Made by a program: the position numbers and the translations under genes. DNA of 64,000 nt, taken from assembly GCF_024139115.2 (NCBI RefSeq), contig NC_085141.1:394963124-395027123 (forward strand). The letters run 5' to 3'. Shown one piece after another: positions 10,906 to 22,215 of the stretch. Below the pieces are notes generated by a model. It saw nothing but the letters and a program-made list of their open reading frames with translations, was not told where the DNA came from and ran no database searches. This DNA is from Armigeres subalbatus (taxonomy: Eukaryota > Arthropoda > Insecta > Diptera > Culicidae). Positions within the stretch are counted from its first letter, which is position 1, and every line of letters starts with the position of its first letter.

Positions 10906-11556
10906 GTGAAATGATGTTGGATGGTGAAAAATTTGAAGTGATGGAAGAATTTGTGTATCTTGGAACATTAGTGACGTGCGATAATGATATTACCCGCGAG
11001 GTGAAAAGGCGTATTGCAGCAGCAAATAGGGCTGATTACGGACTTCGTAACCAGCTTAAGTCCCGTAGTCTGCAAACGAAAACAAAACTCACGCTGTATA
11101 CTAATCTGATTCTTCCGGTGGCTTTATACGGCCATGAAACATGGACGTTAAAGGAGGCTGATCGGAGAGCTTTCGGAGTGTTTGAGCGTAAGGTGCTGCT
11201 CGACGGTAAACAAGAGAACGGTATCTGGCGGCGTCGCATGAATCACGAATTGTACCAGGTATATAAAGGGCTGGATATTATTAAGCTTATACAACACGGC
11301 AGACTACGGTGGGCTGGTCACGTTGTTCGTAAGCTGGAAGAACGTCAAGCGAAGATAATATTTAGTAGAGAACACGGAAGTTGCCGCAGGCTTCGTGGAA
11401 GGCCGCGTACACGATGGCTTTTTGCATTTGATGAGGACCTGAGGGCGCACAATATTCAGGGCGACTGGAAGCAATTGGCCCAGGATCCAGTGGAGGAGGA
11501 TACTCCATTCGGCGTAGGTTCATCGAAGAGCTGTAGCCCATCAAATATCAAGTAAG
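10906..11556 (+). pseudogene. 5'-truncated RTE-like LINE, C-terminal RT end (copy A)
   Basis: A 651 bp insertion flanked by 15 bp duplications TACTGGACGACCGGT (10,891-10,905 and 11,557-11,571). It encodes the C-terminal tail of an endonuclease-RT protein: VYLGTLVTCDNDITREVKRR, then LPVALYGHETWTLKEADRRA, RRRMNHELYQVYKGLDI, RLRWAGHVVR and RLRGRPRTRW. This tail is typical of RTE-type mosquito LINEs. The short 3' end reads ATATCAAGTAAG with no poly(A). The frame is almost intact, but about six residues appear lost near FERKVL. It inserted before the duplication, since the same site and duplications occur in copy B. Confidence 0.85.
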
Positions 11557-11571
11557 TACTGGACGACCGGT

Positions 11572-14302
11572 AGTTTTATCCTGAACTGATATGATTGAAG
11601 GAAAATGCTATTTTATGTGCTGTAAACATTTGTTCGAAGCCGCCATCTAACAAATCCCACAACAGATCTTAGTCTTCAAACTTCAAACTTTGTAGTAATG
11701 GTTACATTGTGTACTAAGTTTTCAACGAACTTTCAACGAATACCTTTCAATTACGTATTCCAAACATAGGGTCTGAAGCCAGGATAGTGTCTGGTGGTGC
11801 TTCAATTCTCCACGGTCCACACACAAAATTTAAAATTGCATAAAAAATCTTTCTTTAGCGGGAGAGGGTGGGGGTGGTAGTGGTTGTAAAAAATTCAATG
11901 TGATTATAGTGTCCTATGGAGTCCTTCAGAATACTAGTTACTTTTCTCTATGAACACGAATATTTTCTAAGTGGCAGTTATTTCCTAATTTTCTGTATTC
12001 AGTCCGGGCATATTGTATTGTAAATTTGAGTGACATATTTTAGCGTGGTACAATGGACGAATTCAAGAAAAGATCAGAAGAAGACACACGGTGGTGTTAA
12101 CTTTGACAGATCCTACAGCACTGCATTGAAATATAGTTTTAAAATGCTTTTTAATAAATTCTAGACAAATTGTAATTTAAATTTGATTGATGTACGATAC
12201 GGAAAAAGTTCTAAAGTACATATTTAGAAGCTAATCTATTATTTTTGTATATTTTCCAAAAATGTATCTATCATACAGTTCGGATCATTTTCCGTATCAT
12301 ACATCAATCAGATTTTAATTACATTTTGTCTTATTTTAACTTGGATTCGTCTATCAGTAAAAAAGCGATTTATATCAAGCTTTGTTCGTTCTGGAATCAT
12401 TTACCTACTGCGCTTCAAGTCTTTTTGAATTAACCTGCTTTTTCAATACTTGTTGCTTCGTCACGATTTTGATTGCTTAATCAAATTAATCCAATTGCTA
12501 TATTATTGCACATTATTACATTATGCTTATCGATTTACAATGGCAATATTAGGAAAATGGCTTAATCAAATAATTCAATCGTTCACGGTCAATATCGATT
12601 CTATTCTGTGCATGAAATCTAACACAGTGGAGGACCTTTTCGGCATGAGCGGTAGGTGGTGAAAATTTATGCTACAGAGACGCAGTCTGTTTATTTGAAT
12701 AGAATCGCACGACGCAAGCGGCAGCTGCTCAGGTTGCTGTGGGTGCCGTTCCGTTCGCTTGCTGCATTGTTGCATCATTTGGGGTGCCATTTTCCACCGT
12801 TGATCGAGAATGGCGGTTTTCCATTGTTGGTGATCGATGATTCGTGTGCATGGTCTATCAATGCCGAAAAAGCTAGGCGTTTCAATTTGGTTTGGTTTAT
12901 TTGAATAAATGCAAAGTTGAATCGATGACCTTCCGCGCACCGTGTGCTAAGATGGTTATGAACGCCCAATTAGCCATTGACAAAAGACCTAAAGGCTTCG
13001 CTTTTACTAAACCGAAAATTTTGAGGTCAACACACCCATCCACCGCGAAGGATTGCATTCACTGAGCTCACGTTACGAACGATGATCATTGCTATTCATA
13101 GACACTTCCTCGAGGCAAGTTGGTGCCTTTTAGACACCCTGATGTGGCTATTTTGCACCTCTTTTATGTGCTGGCTTGTGGAATTTAGCATTCATACCTA
13201 TTAGTTGTTTCTTGCAAAAGAACAATGTGACAAACCTACAACGCTTTGGTGCACATGAGAAGTGTGGTTAATTCGAGCCTGGTTGAGAGCGTTTTGTCGT
13301 TAGGAGTTACAATAATGTCTTTGATAGGCTTTTTCTTTGTCAAGTAGTCGGAAAACCATTGAACGAAGTGTGATGCGTTCCTACAGAATTGTCAATTGTT
13401 TGATTTTACTGAAGAGGCTCAAAAAATAGTATTTCCTCAATTTAAAACACATTGTTGTATCGGCAGCGCGTGTTTTCTAGCATTCGGAGGACTTTAAATT
13501 TTCGTACGACTTAGCTGCTGACTATGTTTCAGTAAACCAAGATGTATCCACCTAGTGGTGATGGTGAATTCCACGAATATTTGCAAAAACCATAAACAGC
13601 ATTAAGGATAGTCATTATTATTACTAGTTATCACAGGCAATTACATTATTTGGGACTATTCTTACCGTTTTCGGGAAACTTAGAGACTTCGGACCAAGTA
13701 TGGTTGTGATCATTTATATTAATTTTATCTCGATCATATAGTATTTTATTAATAACTCATTTTAAAATGTGTTGTACTACTTTTAAGCAGTTATCGTTAT
13801 TGGTCTTGAATTAATAAAACTCCAAAGCATTTATTGTGAGAATAGTTTTCTAATCCCAAGAAGGCTATTCAATTGATGACCTGTGGATATTTGTTGTTTC
13901 TCAGCCAATCACGACCAGCAACTACGAAGTGTACAGTCATTCGATCTAAGCTAAGTTAAGCTAATTTCAAATAAAACTGATGAAAATCCATGAATTAGGT
14001 AAAAATCATCCTCTTCAATCCACAACTTTATTAACAGAAGCTACTTACGGTATTTTCATTCGGTAGGGGACGTCTAACAGGCCCGCGAACAATGTATCCG
14101 GTCCGGATTGCGGATGAGTTTGTGATTTGTGCTAAATTTCACCCGGGTTGTAAATCGCTGACCTCACGAAAACCACTGAGCGACGCACAATTGATCCGGA
14201 TCCAAGATCTCCAATCCGGATAATTTACATCAAATTGATTATGAAAATTTCCTAAATTTATTTAAACATGACATTTTTGAGACTTCGGAATTATTCAGGT
14301 GA
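11572..14302. other. Unassigned sequence shared by both copies
   Basis: Apart from a MITE at 12,164-12,330, no feature was recognised. It matches 56,951-60,127. About 55 bp near 12,045-12,095 is absent from copy B. Copy B has about 500 bp extra near 59,115-59,630. Short open frames around 12,575-12,940 occur on both strands and look fortuitous. Confidence 0.5.
12164..12330. mobile_element. Short palindromic MITE with 45 bp arms (copy A)
   Basis: Arms read GACAAATTGTAATTTAAAT and the inverse ATTTTAATTACATTTTGTC, and continue through a conserved GATTGATGTACGATACGG for about 45 bp, with a few mismatches. The same 166 bp element occurs at 57,494-57,659, so it predates the duplication. Confidence 0.7.
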
Positions 14303-14586
14303 TTCTTCTTCTTCTTCTTCTTCAATGGCTCTACATTCCAACTGAAACATGGCCTGCTTTTCAACTTAGTATTCTATTAGCATTTCCACAGTTATTCATT
14401 GAAAGCTTTTCTGTGCCCGCCATTGTATGAGTATGAATCTTGTGTGGCAAGTAAAATGGATATACTGTGCCCAGAAAGTAGAGAATGTTTCCAACCCGAA
14501 AACATCCTAGACCGGACCGTTAATCGAACTCGCCATCTCCGGATTGGCAATCCAACGCCTTTGCTCGCTAGGCTACTGAAGACCCC
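14303..14586 (-). mobile_element. tRNA-derived SINE, second family
   Basis: On the minus strand the head reads GGGGTCTTCAGTAGCCTAGC with an A-box-like TAGCCTAGCGAG and a B-box-like GAGTTCGATTA, followed by GTCCGGTCTAGGATG, a body, and an AAG-repeat tail (TTCTTCTTCTTC on the plus strand). The body differs from Feilai, though the junction after the B box is similar. Copy B has only the tail half (60,128-60,297), cut at an inversion breakpoint. Another head is at 43,604-43,696. Confidence 0.75.
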
Positions 14587-14656
14587 ATTTAGAGGATTCT
14601 AATGAGCAAAATAAAGCGAGTTTTTGGGTTCATTAAAAATCGTGGTTAATTCTGGG

Positions 14657-14695
14657 CAGGGCCGGATTAGGGAGGCGTGGCCCCGGGCCTCCACA
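14657..14695 (+). mobile_element. Possible hAT terminus CAGGGCCGGATTAGGG
   Basis: CAGGGCCGGATTA followed by a G-rich stretch resembles one end of hAT-type elements. A similar CAGGGCCGGATTTAGC is at 17,526-17,541 just before the assembly gap. No inverted partner was found for either, so each is a lone end. Confidence 0.3.
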
Positions 14696-14802
14696 AATCT
14701 TATGTACCAAAACCAACCTTTTTTGTACCTGGTATGCTTCGTTCAGTTACACGTATTGCTGCAAGAACAATGATACTCATTCAGTTCTTGTAGAATTAAA
14801 TA

Positions 14803-14959
14803 CAGAATGTTATGCTGTGAAAACTGCGAGAAGATTAGAGTTTATTAGGCAAAGATATTCAAAGGTAAAAATGAAATGCTCAACACCCCTTCAGAGAAAT
14901 GCTAATAACTTTAGCCGGGCAAACTCTAATCTTCTCGCGGTTTTCTGCATAACATTCTG
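14803..14959. mobile_element. TA-flanked palindromic MITE, CAGAATGTTATGC ends
   Basis: Termini CAGAATGTTATGC and GCATAACATTCTG extend into arms of about 42 bp with GCGAGAAGATTAGAGTTT conserved in both, flanked by TA on each side. Non-coding, about 157 bp. Confidence 0.75.
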
Positions 14960-15128
14960 TATAAATCTTCAAGATCTAAATGAGTATAATAGTTCTTCAT
15001 AGTAAATTGTGCCGTCCAACTGCAATTCACTGTTTCTGGATGTTTCTGCATACATTTTTGCATATAAACTTCCAACGAGTTTAAACGTTGACCGAAATTT
15101 TGTCCAGAGCATCAAATAGAACTGAATA

Positions 15129-15331
15129 AAGCCTGTCCACGTTATATTTCGGACACTTAGATAATGTCCAAATGATGTATTGCCATTTCAATTTAGACGA
15201 CAACTAAAACGTGAAAATGTCACATAAAGCGAAGAAATTCAGCTGCCATGTAAATTGATCGTCTCAGTGATTTGATGTATTTTAAAAATCGCTTGAAAGA
15301 TGGGTGTCCAAGATTTAACGTGGACAGGCTT
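15129..15331. mobile_element. TA-flanked MITE, AAGCCTGTCCACGTT ends
   Basis: Inverted termini AAGCCTGTCCACGTT and AACGTGGACAGGCTT, then GGACAC in both arms, are bordered by TA (15,127-15,128 and 15,332-15,333). It fits a Tc1/mariner-type MITE of 203 bp with no coding sequence. Confidence 0.75.
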
Positions 15332-15657
15332 TAAAAGGGCGGCGCATCAAATGCATGCATATGTTCAGACAGCCAAGCAGCATTGAAGGCGTTAAAGTAG
15401 ATTGAGAGTTCGACTGCTAATGTTTGAGTATTGATTCATGATTTTTCCCTGATGAAGGCAACAACTATTTGCCGAAACGTTGGGACAGATCTTAAACGGT
15501 TGTTCTAAAAAACCCACAGACTGAAAAGCCAAAACCTCAAAAATACTCAAGGCATTAAAGTCAAACACTTATAATTCAATGGGAATGGTTCAAGCTACTG
15601 CTGCTAATTTCCTATCGTAATAAGGTTTTTTTTTCCTATTCGGTTCGTAATAAGGTT

Positions 15658-16020
15658 AATCTATATTGGGTTCCTGATCATTGCGAACAAGAAGGAAACG
15701 AAATAGCAGATCAGCTAACAAAATGTAGATCAAGCAGACAGTTTATTGGACCCTAACCTTTCATCAGAGCTTGGATACCTGGTTGGGTACAGCGTCGATA
15801 TACCAATGCCTGGCGTATTGTGGAGCTCCATAATCGTCGGTCTTAGGCGATGTTCCTCCAGTTTCCAGTCCAGTTTGAGAGTGAAAGCTTCGAACACTTA
15901 TTATGCAACTGTGCCGCAATTTTTCACAAACAGCTTAAATTTCTTAACAAGGGTATTCCTGAACTCTGTTACGCATTGTCGCCATGGAAAGCATCCCATA
16001 ATTACCTATCCAAATTCCAA
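15658..16020 (+). pseudogene. LINE RNase H and C-terminal fragment
   Basis: Residues around 15,661-15,753 read WVPDHCEQEGNEIADQLT, the WVPGHxGxxGNExAD motif of the RNase H domain found in I/LOA/R1-type LINEs. A stop follows at 15,754. A shifted frame at 15,850-16,020 contains SFEHLLCNCAAIFHKQLKFL, like the cysteine-containing tail of those proteins. Frameshifts and stops make it dead. The part after about 16,005 continues in copy B in inverted orientation, but the RNase H part is replaced there by the RTE-like LINE. Confidence 0.7.
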
Positions 16021-16439
16021 CTCCAGATACATATGAAGGTCGTGCGAGTTCTCCGCATCTTCTTAAGTAGATATCTAATCAACACTTCTTACCCATATCC
16101 CACTGATCGAGGACCTGGCCAGGTGCTGAAAAGGTCATTCAACGAAAACTTCAAGTCCCAGGCTTTTTCTGGCGCATTTAACGTCTCTATCGACAGCCAA
16201 CCCAGGATGGTGCGGTCAGTTATGCTATCTATGCTATGCTAAGGGTATTCCGGAACCCTGAGAAATGGGAGCTATTCCTCCATCTATTCGAAATGCTATT
16301 CCTGAATGAGAAAATGGCGTGAATGTAAAGGTGATCACTCCCATAGTGATTCATCAATACAGTATTAAGGCATATAATAAAGAGGATAAGTCACAATAGA
16401 TCTAAATACTGGTCGCAGTAGTAATAAAGTTATGATTCT

Positions 16440-16640
16440 CGGAGAAACTTCATCCAAAAGGAACTGGAGGACCATCCGAAGGAATTTCTGAAGGCACTTC
16501 CGAAGTAATTTCTGTAGACATTTCCGGAGCATTTTCTGAAACAACTTCTACTGGAATTTTTGGAAGAATTGCTGGATGATATCCAGCATGATTCCTGGAG
16601 AACTATCGAAGGCAACAGTAAAATTTCCCGTAGAAATCTA
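16440..16640. repeat. Degenerate GGAATTTCTGGAG-type repeat, copy A
   Basis: A run of imperfect units of about 24-30 bp related to GGAATTTCTGGAGGA. The inverse occurs in copy B around 61,060-61,215. Similar runs are at 31,170-31,985, 38,820-39,130 and 46,440-46,720. The open frames they create are by-products of the period. Confidence 0.65.
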
Positions 16641-16872
16641 GAAAAAAAATCGTTCGAACTCCGAAAAATATGAAAAATCTTTGTAAATTTAAGAGAAATA
16701 GTTTTGAAAAACAATTTCTTGGAAAATCAAACAATTTTCCGTTCGATCCGGTTAAACTACACTATGATTCAAGTGAATCTACATAAAGAGGCGAATAAAC
16801 CAGAGCTACATTAGCTTTTGGGAGAACCATCCATCTTCACACCACGAAAATCGACGACTGCTGGGCCGACAC

Positions 16873-17034
16873 GTAAAATGTCGACGTAGCCAAAATGTTC
16901 TCGACAGCGATCCGACGACGCAAGAAGGCGAGAGTGCGCAGCGAGCAAGGTGAATCGATCAGGTGGAAGACAATTTGCGGACCCTCCGCAAACTGTGTGG
17001 TTGGTTCAAGGATTCACCAAGGAAAGTGATGTAG
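16873..17034 (+). pseudogene. RTE-like LINE C-terminal fragment
   Basis: One frame reads NVLDSDPTTQEGESAQRAR, stop, IDQVEDNLRTLRKLCGW and ends in TAG at 17,032. It corresponds to the R-W-IDQVExDLRxL ending of a mosquito endonuclease-RT LINE, with the tryptophan replaced by a stop. It differs from the 10.9 kb fragment, so it is a second RTE-like family. The copy A/copy B match ends near its left side. Confidence 0.6.
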
Positions 17035-17559
17035 TCTATGCCACATTTTTTATTCTGGACCCTGATTGACCACAACCTCCTTTTTTTCTTCCTAAACAAT
17101 GGAGGGAATCTGCTCACAGACATCCTGGGTTGACCAGGAAGTGCGGTTAGGGCCACCTCAATGAGGGAGCAGGGCTGCATCCCCGACCAGCTAAAGCGTT
17201 TCCATTGCCGCCAAGCCCATCATCCTTCATTAACCAGATAATGCTTCAAGCCTCCTGGTTGTAAGGCAAAAGTGGTTGTCACCAGACCATCAAGTCTTGA
17301 GCGCGTCCAATCACACAGCCAAACCAATTTCGCGACTATTCTGCGTCCTAACACGAACACATTTAATCGCGAACTGATTTATTTACCCATCGACCGCACA
17401 ATGTACTAACTCGGATCTCGCGACTGTTTTGTTTCCCATTACGAACGCGTATAATCTTGCACTCACCAGAAATATTCAGGAATTATTGGGAAAAAAAACA
17501 CATATTTCCAGTAAGTCCCAGAATCAGGGCCGGATTTAGCCGAAAGGGAGCTCCAAAAT
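17035..17559. other. Unassigned sequence before the gap
   Basis: No coding sequence or repeat structure was recognised, except a lone hAT-like CAGGGCCGGATTTAGC at 17,526-17,541. It may be the 3' untranslated tail of the LINE fragment on its left. Confidence 0.4.
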
Positions 17560-17584
17560 NNNNNNNNNNNNNNNNNNNNNNNNN
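17560..17584. other. Assembly gap (25 N)
   Basis: Twenty-five undetermined bases. A hAT-like end on the left and a T-rich stretch on the right suggest repetitive sequence hindered assembly. The true gap length may differ. Confidence 0.99.
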
Positions 17585-17634
17585 CTCGTAAAACGACTTC
17601 AACTTAAATCGTTTTTTTTTGCAGTTTTCACGTA

Positions 17635-17796
17635 GGGAACGGTTTGCACTTCATCTCATAGCTCCTATTTCCATCCCATCAAAACAAAGCAATGAAATGA
17701 ATTTGTTGACAAAAGAAGCGATGACTTTGTGCCGTATTTCTTTTGTTTATCGATGAGATGGATATGTACAGTGAGATGAAGATCGAACAGTTCCCC
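17635..17796. mobile_element. TA-flanked MITE, GGGGAAC(A/T)GTTC ends, copy 1
   Basis: Left end GGGAACGGTTTGCACTTCAT, right end ATGAAGATCGAACAGTTCCCC, flanked by TA (17,633-17,634 and 17,797-17,798). The core CATAGCTCCTATTTCCATCC is shared with the copy at 28,238-28,453. Confidence 0.75.
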
Positions 17797-17798
17797 TA

Positions 17799-18654
17799 TT
17801 TCTTACAATTTCGATAAAACGCGTGAAAAATCTTATGGGAAAATCTTCGTAAAAACGTATATTTCAGAATCTACGTCAAAATAGTTGAGTTAAATGAAAA
17901 AACGCGCAAGAGATAACCCAAGTGCATCTAACTAAAACACATGGAAACATCAAAGTAATTTATTATCGAATTCTTTTTTCTTGATTACCCGGTCGCGTGT
18001 ACTGAGACAACTAATGACGGTGGAAGACCGACATTTGATTACAATTAGAGCAATCAAACTAAACAAATGCTTTAGAAAGCCACAAAGCCAAGACATTTAA
18101 CAAAATGGTTTTCGTATGCCGAGGTTGCTGAATAATAAAACTTAATTTGTGTCGTAGTAATAGTCGTAACTGAACGAAGCACATTGATGAGGATTTCGGG
18201 ATAATTAATGATTGTATATTGTATGGAAACTATAAAAGTTAGGTACACTAATGACACTCTTCCCTTCAAGACACAATAATGAAACATTATTCCTCTTCCC
18301 GTAGAGAAATAATAACAAATATAATGAAAATCTTTCAGCAAGAAATGACTCTCGAACAACATTCGAAAGCTATAAAGGTGACGAGTGATTTTCATTCGAC
18401 TTGAGTCGTTTTTCAATGTGCTATCGAGTCTCCATAATGCCAAAACATCTCGTTATTCTTGTACCTCCTCGAGCATACTCGAACGCTGAGTCGTTTTCGA
18501 GATCGAATCGAAAGCCGTAATGCCAAACATGTTCGACTCGATAGAATTACGTTCGAATCGAGATGCACAATGCCACTCCTGTTTTCTCCATGCGTTCGTC
18601 TCGTCGTCCGCCACCAAGCGGATGAGTTTTGGAATAATATTAACTGATACAGTG
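17799..18654. other. Unassigned AT-rich sequence
   Basis: No gene was recognised. Between 18,395 and 18,600, variants of CGTAATGCCAAACATGTTCG and ACTCGAACG recur three times, a weak local repeat. Minus-strand open frames here run into the downstream tandem repeat and look fortuitous. Confidence 0.45.
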
Positions 18655-19440
18655 TGGTTTTGACCTTACGGATTCCGAAATACTTGACCAGATTACGGAT
18701 TCCGAAATATTTGACCGAACGAGTATTCCCATATACACTAGCGCTGCCAAGCGGACGAGTTCCGAAATAATATAATTTGCGACAGTATGGTTTTGGCTTC
18801 CTGAACAAAATTGTAGAAGACGGCAGCTTTCTAAATCTTTTCAGATTCGAAATATTTGACCCAACGAGTATTCCCATATACACTAACGCCACCAAGCGGA
18901 CGAGTTCCAAAATAATATGATCTGCGAAAGTATAGTTTAGGCCTCCTGAACAAAATTGTAGAAGACGGAAGCTTACTAGATCTTACGAATTCCGAAATAT
19001 TTGACCGAACGAGTATTCCCATATACACTAGCACCGCCAAGCGGCCAAGTTCCAAAATAAATAGATCTGCGACAGTATGGTTTTGGCCTCCTGAACAAAA
19101 TTGTTGAAGACGGAAGCTTTCTAGATCTTACGGACTCCGAAATATTTGACCCAACAAGTAATCCAATATACACTAGCGACATCAAGCGGACGAGTTCCGA
19201 AGTAATGATCTGCGACTGTATAGTTTTGGCCTCCTGAACAAAATTGTAGAAAACGGAAGCTTTCTAGACCTTACGGATTTCGAAATATTTGACTCAACGT
19301 GTATTCCCATATACACTAAGCGCCGCCAAGCGGACGAGTTCGAAGTCATATGATCTGCGACAGTATAGTTTTGGCCTTCTGGACAAAAATGTGGAAAGAC
19401 AGCCTGCTTCTAAATCTCTACGGATTTCGAAACATCTTAT
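18655..19440. repeat. 145 bp tandem repeat
   Basis: About five and a half copies of a 145 bp unit. ATATACACTA recurs at 18,731, 18,876, 19,021, 19,166 and 19,309. Each unit contains TTTTGGCCTCCTGAACAAAA, GAAGACGGAAGCTTTCTAGA and CGCCAAGCGGACGAGTTCC. Copies differ by several percent. Minus-strand open frames of 60-165 codons follow the repeat and have no recognisable domain. Confidence 0.85.
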
Positions 19441-20087
19441 CAATATTTATTAGCATGAACATTAAGCTGGTGAGCACCAACCAAGCAATTTGTATGAAAA
19501 TCACGACTTGCTCCGATGTTTGGAGGTCCACAGAAGTCATTTTTGGTCCGATCGGAGGTCTCGACATTTCCGACAAATCTTGATGGACGGGAAAATTTGT
19601 GAGTCCTTAAATTGTTCAAATCGGTTCCCTAACGGCTGAGATATAGCGATTTGAAAACAGCGTTCCGACTGTTTGAAAGGCACGGTCGGAGGAGTGTTAA
19701 TGTGAATAGCGGCTTGATTGATTTGTAACGCTTTTGGTAAGAAATGAAACACACCCTTCTGCATTTTAATTTTTGCAGTACAATCGGTCATATAAAAATT
19801 ATGCTGCAAAAGTTCGCCAAAAGTGAACTCTTTTTGATATTATAAATTCGAGTTTCTATTCAAAACTCAAATATTATGCATCGGGAATTTTTTTTTAAAT
19901 ACCGGGAGAAAACCGGAAAAAAACCTGGAATTCGAAATTCAATGGCACTGGCCACCCTGGAAATGGTATAAAACGCATCTTGCGATGTATTAAAATTCAT
20001 AAAATTTTCAGAACATTGCGAATGAAGGCTATTTTAAACTTCTTGGTTAGTGCTGGAGTATGTGCCACGGGATTCTGTATATCTGGT
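19441..20087. other. Unassigned sequence
   Basis: Nothing recognised: no inverted repeat, no tandem period, no coding signal beyond short fortuitous frames. Confidence 0.4.
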
Positions 20088-21926
20088 GGCTCCACCCCTG
20101 TATCCCGAATGCCAGTACCCCGAATTCCTTTACCCTGAAGGTCACAACCCCGAAAGGAACAGTACCCCGAAAGCAATTACTCCGAATGGGAAACTACCCC
20201 GAAATCCATTACCCTGAAAAACCATTACCCCAAATATATTTCAAATCTGTAGTTTTCCATCATTTGTTTTAACACCCACAGATACCGATGAATCGTAAAA
20301 TGACAATCATTGAAAATAATTTATTTAGAATTTCAACTTAAACTGGCTACGTAGTTTTTAAGATGAAACAAGATTTGTATTTGCTCAACGTTTCGACACG
20401 GGGTTGATGTCTTCTTCAGGGGAAACTAAATATAATTAATTGGGTAATAAAAGTATATCAGAGTTACTTAGAGAAACGCAATGAAGGTTCTGTTTAACCA
20501 CCATTTTTGATTTTTTGTTTAATTAATTTAAACTGTCATACGCCATTACTACCTGGGAAAGTGCTATCCTACGAAATGGAGTTAGTGAAGAGATAACACC
20601 TTCTTTCAATTAACATAAGGTGGAAATAATGCCTTCTTTAAATGAACGCATTTATCCGGTTTAAGAGATGAACGTGTTTGCCCAATATAAAGCAGAAAAA
20701 GAGATGATGCCTTCTTCAAATAAATGTATTTTCCCGGTTTAAGGCGAACAGAGTTGATAATTCTTTTTTTAGATAGACGCATTTGTCCGATATAAGGCGA
20801 ACAGAGGAGATAATGCCTTCTTCTAATGAACGCATTTATTCGACATAAGGCAAACATAGGAGGAAACGCCTTCTTTAGATTAACGCCCGGATTTGCCCGG
20901 TATAAAGCTAAAATGGGAAATAATGCCTTCTTTAAATGAACGCGTTTGCCCGGCTTAAGGCGAACAGAGTTGATATTACCTTCTTTAGATGAACGCATTT
21001 GCCTGGTTTAAGGCAAACATAGGAGATGGAGCCTTCTTTAAATGAATGCGTTTGCTCGGTTTAAGGCGAACAGAGATGAGAATTCCTTGTTTAGATGAAT
21101 GCATTTTCCCGATGTGAGGTGAACATATTTGATAATGCTACGAATTTGCCTGATTTAAGGCAAACATAGGAGATGATACTTTCTTTAGATGAACGCATTT
21201 GCCCGGTTTAAAGCAAACAGAGTTGACAACGCCTGCTTTTGATAAACGCGTTTGCCCGGTGTAAGGCGAACAGATGAGATAACACCTCCTTTGAATTATC
21301 GCATTTGCAACGTATAACGATACTATGCCTGTTCCCTGCTACGGGAGGAATATTCGAACAAGGAACAATATTCGACGAGCAGGAGAGATCCTCTAATTCT
21401 AGGGTATTGTCGCCATGTTCTTCTTGTCACAGTAAGGTTTATCGCCGGCTTTCCGTAAACTTTAGAAGCCCAGTCGACGTGGGCTGAAATTTTCGCCAGC
21501 CCCGCATTGAGAATGAGAACGAACTGCGAAATTCTTACGTCAACTTTAACAGTCTTCAAAGGTAGCACATGATATGTAACGGGATTTTATGGAACGAAAG
21601 TTATTCGATCTATTTTGTTTTCAAACAGTTCTAGTCTGATAAAACAAATTGCGAGTCCAATACGGTGAACCTTGTTAAGGGCTATCGGCTCGAAAAATAA
21701 AGAAGGATCTACTATCAAAATTATCGTAAAAATTGTGTAATTTACTCGACTGGAGTCGCCCTGCTATTGAAGAAGTCGTAAAACAACTTAAAATCAGGAT
21801 TGATTCGCGGTAGTGGGTCATTCGGGGTATTGGCATTCGGGGTAGTGACTCATTCGGGGTAATGGCGCTCGGGGTACTGGGCTTCGGGGTAATGGCATTA
21901 TGGGTAATGGAATTATGGGTAGTGTC
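20088..21926. mobile_element. Foldback-like element FB2
   Basis: The left arm (about 20,095-20,232) is made of units of about 20 bp containing ATTACCCCGAAATCC. The right arm (about 21,790-21,922) is the inverse, with GGGGTAATGGCATTCGG units. The element is bordered by direct copies of GTATATCTGGT (20,077-20,087 and 21,927-21,937), possibly the target duplication. The interior includes a 53 bp minisatellite. Arms of tandem repeats around an unrelated middle fit a foldback element. No coding function. Confidence 0.55.
20590..21310. repeat. 53 bp minisatellite inside FB2
   Basis: About 13 copies of a unit with core GAACGCATTTGCCCGGTTTA followed by AGGCGAACAGAGTTGATAAT and GCCTTCTTTA. Unit starts fall near 20,881, 20,934, 20,987, 21,040 and 21,093. 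The 130-codon minus-strand frame at 20,606-20,998 is a translation of the repeat (recurring RLKPGK and LKKA) and is not taken as a gene. Confidence 0.85.
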
Positions 21927-21980
21927 GTATATCTGGTTCCCCGGGGATATAACTTCTTTTTTATGTTGTTTGAAACTCAT

Positions 21981-22187
21981 TTTACGATAGGGGGAAAGAC
22001 GGCTTTGGCAGGTTTTGTTCTATTATTGGCAGGGGGTTTTTGTCGACCAAATTTTATGAAATTTGGCCGCAATATTCTTTGATATGCAAAGAATGTTTAG
22101 GCCAAATTTGAGCCTAGTCAGTCATAAAAAACCCCCCTGCCAATAATAGAACAAAACCTGCCAAAGCCGTCATTACCCCTATGTAAA
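21981..22187. mobile_element. Palindromic MITE with ~55 bp arms
   Basis: The arms share GACGGCTTTGGCAGGTTTTG then TTCTATTATTGGCAGGGGG, inverted around a middle with a second small inverted pair (AAATTTGGCCGC and GGCCAAATTTG). The outer ends read TTTACGATAGGGG and CCCCTATGTAAA. It lies between FB2 and FB3. Non-coding hairpin former. Confidence 0.7.
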
Positions 22188-22215
22188 ACTTGATGATTTT
22201 ACTTAACATGCTTAA

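Larger units (their letters stand above)
830..16880 (+). repeat. Long duplicated block, copy A
   Basis: This stretch corresponds to copy B at about 46,726-61,702. Anchors in the same order and orientation: 830-1,604 with 46,726-47,550; 4,381-5,318 with 47,551-49,164; 5,319-7,120 with 50,088-51,920; 7,250-7,492 with 52,166-52,402; 9,157-10,854 with 52,403-56,271; 10,906-14,464 with 56,323-60,297. The segment of about 16,005-16,880 matches B 61,700-60,299 in reverse. Identity looks high by eye outside insertions. A-only material is 1,605-4,379, 4,757-5,041, 7,121-7,236 and 7,493-9,156. Confidence 0.85.

Noticed and set aside
10422..10968. 155-codon minus-strand frame and its counterpart at 55,835-56,613
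   Set aside because: Spans the end of the Transib-like element and crosses into the LINE insertion in one copy. No domain, and disrupted between copies.
12575..12969. Overlapping frames of 64-121 codons on both strands, conserved in copy B
   Set aside because: Conservation is explained by the duplication. Both strands are open, and no motif or codon signal was recognised.
18413..18910. 165-codon minus-strand frame
   Set aside because: Runs through the 145 bp tandem repeat. The shorter frames at 18,831-19,185 are the same peptide from other units.
20606..20998. 130-codon minus-strand frame with repeated RLKPGK
   Set aside because: Product of the 53 bp minisatellite within FB2. No known protein repeat and no flanking gene structure.
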